64,000 nucleotides of DNA from Gigaspora rosea. Its lineage: Eukaryota > Glomeromycota > Glomeromycetes > Diversisporales > Gigasporaceae. The translations under genes were made by a program, and so were the position numbers. The notes under the pieces are model-generated. The model searched no databases. It worked only from the letters and a program-made list of their open reading frames with translations, and was not told where the DNA came from. Where the stretch lies: positions 107,838 to 171,837 of the forward strand of contig QKWP01001084.1 in assembly GCA_003550325.1 (NCBI GenBank), in the 5' to 3' direction. Within the stretch, counting starts at the first letter, position 1. Each line of letters opens with the position of its first letter. Below, piece after piece: positions 57,748 to 64,000 of this stretch.

Positions 57748-57933
57748 TAAAAAGTGCACTATGCACTTTGTGCTTCCTATTTTTATATCGAAATTTTACT
57801 AAAATAACACCTACTGCACTTCTAAAAAAAATGAATTTTGTATTAATTTTGATTTTAACTTTAACTTTAACCCAAATTATTACTAGTACATTAGGGAGCA
57901 CTAGGGAGCACAGAGTGCATGGGTGCACTTTTT
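57748..57933. mobile_element. Small nested MITE with AAAAGTGCAC ends
   Basis: AAAAGTGCACTATGCACTTTGTGCTTCC at the left pairs with GGGAGCACAGAGTGCATGGGTGCACTTTT at the right, with TA next to both ends. It is inserted in element B. The 67-codon minus frame across it (57725-57928) is not a gene. Confidence 0.65.
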
Positions 57934-58399
57934 AGATTATTTCAAATTTTAAAAATAAATAACTTTTAATTTACTAAACCAATTTTGATGATTTAGCTAT
58001 CAAAATAATCCTCTTAGAGAGAGAATTCCAACAAGTCTAAAATTATAAAAATCCAATTACTGGATTTTAAGATCAAAATAAATTTGTGTATTATTATATA
58101 GTACATTATTTAAAATATTATTTTTTAGATTGTAGTAGAACAAAATCAAATTTGTCTGTGTTTTTGTACTTTTTTAGCTCTGATTTACTTTTTTAAAATG
58201 CAAAAATAATTAAATAAAACTTTGTACAATTATATTTGAAAATAAGAATTACTTTTTTTGCAAAATTAGTTTTTATATAAGAAAAAAAATTAAAGTTATA
58301 TATAAACTAAAAATAAATAATTTTAAGAAAAATTTTTTAAAAAATTTTATTACAATTTTTCTGCAATCTTATTTAGTTTTAGTTTTAGAACTATAGTTC

Positions 58400-58984
58400 T
58401 TAAGACAATATTATAGTTTATATAAATGATAACAACTTTCATTATTGCAACTTTAATAGTTTATTTGTAAAAATTAAAATGTGTATTAGAAGTAAAAAAT
58501 TTTTTTATAGATATGAATATATAAAATTTAAAAAAATCTAAAAAAAAATTTAATAGTAAAAATGCTAATACAAGAACTTTAAACTTTATTATACTAAAGT
58601 TTTCTAATAATTTTTAAAAAAAAATTTATAACAAAGTTATTAAAACAAAACTCAAAGCATATTTTTTACTTAGAAAAAATATAGCTAAAATNTTAAGACA
58701 ATATTATAGTTTATATAAATGATAACAACTTTCATTATTGCAACTTTAATAGTTTATTTGTAAAAATTAAAATGTGTATTAGAAGTAAAAAATTTTTTTA
58801 TAGATATGAATATATAAAATTTAAAAAAATCTAAAAAAAAATTTAATAGTAAAAATGCTAATACAAGAACTTTAAACTTTATTATACTAAAGTTTTCTAA
58901 TAATTTTTAAAAAAAAATTTATAACAAAGTTATTAAAACAAAACTCAAAGCATATTTTTTACTTAGAAAAAATATAGCTAAAAT
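58400..58984 (+). repeat. Exact 292-bp direct duplication around a single N
   Basis: 58400-58691 and 58693-58984 are identical as read, separated only by the N at 58692. No other N occurs in the window. An exact duplication with one N exactly at the joint suggests two contig ends that overlap and were not merged. Confidence 0.9.
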
Positions 58985-59807
58985 CAATATTTAGAATTTT
59001 ATTAAAAATTTTAAAATATGCAGACAAATTTGCCTGTTACAATCTAAGAAATAATATTTAAAGTAATACAAATCTATATTGATTTTAGTATCCAGTAATT
59101 AGATTTTAATGATTTTAGATTTGTTGAAATCCTCTCTTTAAGAGAATCATTTTGGTGGCTAAATTATCCAAATTGGTCCAGTAGATCAAAAGTTATTTAT
59201 TGTTAAATATTTAATATTTAATAGTAAATAACTTTTGATTTACTAAACCAATTTTGATGATTTAGCTACCAAAATAATTCTCTCAAAGAGAGAATTTTAA
59301 CAAATCTAAAATTATTAAAATCTAATTACTAGATTCTAAGATCAATATAGATTTGTATTACTATAAATACTATAATATTTTAAATATTTACTATATTATA
59401 ATATACAAATCTATTTGGATCTTAGGATTTAGTAATTGAATATTATAGTTTTAGACTTGTTGGAATTTTCTTTCTGGGAGAATTATTTTGGTAGCTAAAT
59501 TATCAAAATTGGTTTAGTAAATCAAAAGATATTTATTATTAAATTTTATTAATAAAATTTATAATTTGTGTTAAAATTTTTTTAATTTTGTTCAGAACTT
59601 GATAATTCTAACCAGAATTATACCTGATACCACCCACTATAAATCAGCTGATTTCTGAAAACCCTTTTAGAAGTAAATAGGCAAAATGTTGAATTAGATT
59701 TATTACAAAAGGACTCCAAACTATATATAAATAGGTTACTATTTAACTTTGCTTATTTTTAGCTATTTTTGTATAAATCTTTTTTATATTTAGTAAGGGC
59801 CATGTTA

Positions 59808-59955
59808 TTAATCACCTGATTATTTTTTATTAAAGGCCTACTAGTGGCCTACTCCTCTTCCCCTTACTTAATATATAAATAGTTAGGTTCCTTATATATA
59901 ATTTTACATTTTTTTTACTCCTTTTCCCCTAAAAAATCACCTGATCTTTGTCACT
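59808..59955. repeat. AATCAGGTGATT-ended repeat, copy 2 (inverted)
   Basis: TTAATCACCTGATTATTTTT ... CTTAATATATAAATAGTTAGGTTCC ... CCCTAAAAAATCACCTGATC is the opposite-strand version of 48690-48826. Confidence 0.7.
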
Positions 59956-59960
59956 TCTCT

Positions 59961-61680
59961 AATATTAATAATTATTTTTAACAAAATTTTTCTGTTGATC
60001 TTTTCTGTTTTTAGTAATTTTTTTAAAACTTCAGCTGTTTATAGATTGCTCGAAGTTATATTACAAATACTAAATATAATGTATTTTAATCAAAATTAGA
60101 TGAAATTTGGTTTGAATTTTATTCACAATAAAAACATTTTTTGCTGTTACTCAAAACATTTTTATGTAAATTTATTAGGGTCCTCTTAAATCATCACAAG
60201 ACCAAACATGTAACATGTCCAATCATGCTTGGTTTAATGATTGGTCAAGTGATCGATTAGTGATATTTGGTAAGTATAAGTAATTTTCATAAAATACATG
60301 TAAAATAAGAAATAGAATGTCTAAGCAATTAGTTAAGTAAGTATATTAGTAGGTAATAAGGTTTGTAGGAGGAAAGTCTTGTTTCTTTTGTGAGCCTAAC
60401 ATTCATTCTGGTTACATAAAGCAAGATTTAGTTTAGTCTACCTTTGTTATCCTTATACTATGAGTTTAAATAAAGATGGTAAAAGATAAAGCTTTGTCAC
60501 CAGCAAATAGTGATATCGAGACAATACACGAAGCTGGCCAGACCAATTTTGAAACCAATTTTGGCCGTTTATCTATCTTCCAGAAACATGCAGAATCTAT
60601 ACAAATACCGCAATTTGATCTGCAAATTTTGTATTTTTGCAGCTATTTTTGCACAGACGGAATTGACCCATTAGCACCGCAGAAATTCATCGTCCCTGGT
60701 GGTGCCGTCCCTGTTACCTGAGATCAAAAATATATCCAGGATTGCTGAGATAATGTATATTTATTATCTTTAACATTAGAAGCATCCATAATTTACGTAA
60801 TAGAGACCTTGAAAGATAATACTATACAGTATTATTTGTATTATCTTTAAGATCCATGTAACAATACAAGTTTAATCCTATATTTATGTAGTATTTACTG
60901 TATTTTTTTTTTTTGTATAATTGATATAGCACGAACGTAAGGAAGTGCACTGAGACTAGTATAAAATAAAAGTTGTTCATACCGTAAATGTATTTTTTTT
61001 CTCTGCCATTTTGCCAAGCTTTCTACTATACAAGCTTTGATTTATCGTTATAAATCAAATTCGCATCCAGATCTTTCCGCATAAGGTCTAGGGGATCAAC
61101 ATTCTTCTTTGTTTGAGAGCATCATTAAATGATGCTTAAAATACAAACTTGCAGGGTAAATATCGATAAAAGTGGTCTAACACCTACATTAAATTTTCCA
61201 TTCAAAAAATTAAGATTCTGTTCTATCTCTTCTCTCATATGATCTTGGACCGGTTCGAATGTTTATGCATAAATTTCGATTTAGATTGGTAACTAGATAA
61301 TATAAAATTTTTAAAAATAGACAAATTTATAATATAAAAATTCTATTATGACAACTATCTCGAACTTTATATAAATTATAATTTTCTAATGTTAAAAATA
61401 TATTGAGAATAATATGGCCATAGAAAGAACGAGATTTCTTGACATAAGGATAATAAAACTAAGTCAACCGAAATTGAAAGTTCTAATCTAAATACTTCGA
61501 GTATAATATTATGCTAAAATAATAAAATTTCATTGTTTTTATGGTTTGATCCTAGACAAAAAAAAAAAAGTTTATCACAAATTTTGTATATAAAATAAAA
61601 ATTTTAAATTTACGAAAATATTAATTATTCTTGTAACAATCACATGATTCTATTTATTTATTTTCAGTTAAGAAAATGAC
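59961..61680. other. Spacer with one unassigned ORF
   Basis: An 81-codon frame at 60476-60721 (+) has more balanced base use than its surroundings and ends DGIDPLAPQKFIVPGG. I do not recognise it. It could be a small gene, an exon or a remnant. The rest is AT-rich. Confidence 0.3.
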
Positions 61681-63112
61681 TCATATTTTATATGGTTGAT
61701 TTTGCTCTCTCGTTAAGTAATATCGACTTGAAAATTCATCATCATGATGACTTCTAAATGTATCGGCATAAGCTGCGACAATAATTGCGAAATAACTCTA
61801 TAAAAATAATAATAAGCAATAAATATTAATCGAAAAAAAAGAGTATAATAATCATTATTATTTTAAACACATACCGAAATAACAAAATGAAGTCCAGTAA
61901 TTAAAATAATAATTATAAAATATTTTCGAAAAAGGTCATCACAAGTATTATTTAAATCTGAATCAGTCTTTGAACTATATTCAGGACTGGATTTCAATTT
62001 ATCATGACAATATTGTAGATATCCATCTTTGTTAGTTTTATAAACTATCATATTAATAACGTCAATGATAACTAAAATGGCAACAATAGCATATGCGAAA
62101 TAGGAGTAAATAATGATAAGATTTGGTCTGCCCTGTTATTTAAAAAAATTCAATTCAGTTATTCATACTCTCTCTTAATATATGAAAATCGAATTATATG
62201 CATTATTTCTGATCACGTACAGAAAGCCAAAAGAGAATTCCAGAAAGGGCGGCAAGAGAAATTAGAATGTTACCAACAAGTAAAACATATTTCAATCCAT
62301 TAATGTTATTGTAGTCTAATAATAAAAACTTTAGTTTATGCAATTCATCATTTCATCATTTTCAAGACAAATCTTTAGAAACATACAAATTGAATCGTTG
62401 GTAACAAAATCGCTTACTATTCCAAATGCGCCAAAAAGCTACGAACAAAGAAAATAAATAAATAAATACATAAACAAATATTTTAACATTGTTGTTAATT
62501 CCAAAATTTTGAATCAAAATATTTGATTTTCTTTAAGCTGCTCATGCATTCATAATTTTTAAAGATTATTTTTTACCAGCCAAATTATAGATATGATAAT
62601 AACTCCTGTTTTCAATTTTATACAAAAACAGCATTTGTTGATGTTCCGCAAATTCATTTTCTTTAGTTTTCGTTTCAACGGAAAATTTCGCCAATGGGTC
62701 AAACATTGACTTGTATATATATAACCATTTGATCTGCGTAAAATTACTTGTTAGTGCTTGAGATGCTTGGTCAATACTCGTGTGATACTTGAAATGCTTG
62801 AGACTTAACTCTGCCTCACGATTGACTTTAAAGATATGTTTTGTGACTAAATCCCACAATTCAAAAAGCTATATCTTATTAAGAAAATTCAACATAAAAA
62901 AATTTTCATTAATTAAAGATAAAAAATTGGTAATAGAAAGTGAATGTGTAATAAAGGGCGAGAAATAAAATTTTGATATCATAGGCGTATATTATCTACA
63001 GTTCGTACGAAAGTAAATAAATATTAATGCTAAAATAATAAGTTTTTAAATTAACTAAATAAGGAATAAATAATACGCCGTCCATGTCGCCGTATACCAA
63101 ATCAAATCTCAT
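61681..63112 (-). CDS. Multi-pass membrane protein, hypothetical
   Basis: Exons seen on the minus strand: 63112-63077 (ATG right after an acceptor-like T-tract AG), 62868-62577, 62438-62387, 62315-62221, 62132-61875 and 61797-61681 (stop TGA). The last four join in phase with GT-AG introns, the last intron being 77 bp. The junction 62577/62438 does not keep phase, so the 5' part may have a missed mini-exon, a wrong boundary or a lesion. Three strong hydrophobic segments are seen: YVLLVGNILISLAALSGILF, LIIIYSYFAYAIVAILVIID and YFIIIILITGLHFVIS + SYFAIIVAAYA. A Cys-bearing loop (LQYCHDKL...NNTCDDLF) lies between the last two, a layout like tetraspan proteins. The tail is polar and ends NQPYKI. 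No family is assigned. Confidence 0.6.
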
Positions 63113-64000
63113 CTAAAAAAAAACGGTTAAAGACGGTTAGCTGAATATGGCAATAACAAGATTTATAGATACTGTATTTCTATAACCTGACTTTTTTTAT
63201 GTGCAACTTATAATGAGCCAATAAAATATCTTTGCATTTAAAAAAGAAAAGTCGAGTAAAATACTTTTTTTTAATTGTTTCAATTTTAGTAAAATACTTT
63301 TTTAAATGCAATTTGTCAGAATAATGTGTTTGGAAATTAGTGTATTTAGAAAAAAATTGATATTCTATGCGATAATAGTCTGTTTATGGTTTGATTAAAG
63401 CTTTTATGGTAATTAAAGTTTTTAAATTAATAAAATTTATTTTAAGCTTATCGCGTAAATTAAGATTGCAGCAGATGATATATTATATTCAGTTACAGTA
63501 TCACGAGGCATAGATATTGATCATGTTGACTATACAACATTATTTATCCACTAAATTTACGCGACTATGAAAAAAGAAAATATATAAAAATGTATAAACT
63601 TGAATAATTTACTTTATCTTGATTAATAATCTTTATGCTAGACGATTAAAGACGATGAATTTAGTACATACTGTAGTTTATATATTAATTTGATTTGATC
63701 AACAAAAGATATTTCTAAATTAATAATCTAAATAATCTAAATGCTACTTTACAAAAAAAACTATACATGGAAAAACTCTTTCCGGTACATCCTGTAAATC
63801 ACATAAACAAACAAATAAACAATAGCGGAAAAGTTTTTCAGTCTAGTATTATTAATTAAAGTCGCCCTAAGGGCCAGGGAACGAACTATCCCATCCCATT
63901 AGCTACTTGCTACTATAAGTAAATATAAGTAAAAGAAAAGGAACACCTATACTTTCGACACCGGAAGTATTCCAAAACTTCCTCTCAACTATGGCGTCTC
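63113..64000. other. Upstream flank of the membrane-protein gene
   Basis: AT-rich, with no supported gene. A minus-strand 24-codon frame near 63510 (MPRDTVTEYNISS...) has no usable donor and is not called. Confidence 0.35.

Larger units (their letters stand above)
57611..59668. mobile_element. Inverted-repeat element B, relative of 10154-11064
   Basis: It begins GAGGCATCCAGAAATTAGCTG (TA before it) and ends CAGCTGATTTCTGAAAACCC plus TTTTAG, a diverged inverse. It contains four units of the TTTGATGATTTAGCTACCAAAAT repeat in alternating orientation (about 57955, 59070, 59220, 59395). Arms TTAGATTGTARYAG with CAAATTTGTCTG (58134 and the inverse near 59030) enclose the duplicated 292-bp segment. 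Its true length is probably shorter because of that duplication. Confidence 0.7.

Overview
The window is strongly AT-rich eukaryotic DNA. It holds few genes, short GT-AG introns (64-119 bp in the models below) and a dense layer of inverted-repeat DNA elements. An F-box/LRR protein, an intronless lumazine synthase, a FIT/Scs3 protein and a secreted PLC-like protein all fit a fungus. The repeat load and base composition suggest an early-diverging fungus such as an arbuscular mycorrhizal (Rhizophagus-like) species. That placement is inference, not proof.

Layout. 1-11476 is gene-free and repetitive: inverted-repeat elements, a ~200-bp tandem array at 6750-7535, and palindromic elements. 11477-14475 is a TIR element that carries a captured, broken GMC oxidoreductase fragment. 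19491-23618 is the main host gene cluster: an F-box/LRR gene (-) divergent from lumazine synthase RIB4 (+), followed by a FIT/Scs3 family gene (+). 24-31 kb is MITE- and minisatellite-rich. 31457-32637 (-) is a two-exon, signal-peptide-bearing, probably GPI-anchored PLC-like phosphodiesterase. 37930-38415 and 46134-46203 are two halves of one Ty3/gypsy pol remnant, split by a 7.7-kb DNA transposon (38416-46133). 46-61 kb is again repeats and remnants. 61681-63112 (-) is a multi-exon membrane-protein gene.

The most notable system is the transposon family at 38416-46133 and 11477-14475. Both copies begin with CTAGGGGTTAGTAAAA, are flanked by perfect 7-bp target duplications (GTACTAT and GTATTAC), and share subterminal sequence. 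The long copy encodes a multi-exon transposase that resembles the P-element/THAP9 group. A tandem Tudor/Agenet-like module sits inside its catalytic core. This copy looks disabled: one splice donor is lost in an A-run, one upstream junction is out of phase, and there is an in-frame stop. The short copy has no transposase. It carries the 5' part of a GMC oxidoreductase gene with its introns, which looks like host-gene capture.

Other points: four small palindromic elements with 8-bp (or 7/8) target duplications; several TA-flanked inverted-repeat elements; a 292-bp exact duplication around a single N that looks like an unmerged contig overlap; and an exact 33-bp repeat about 1 kb apart.
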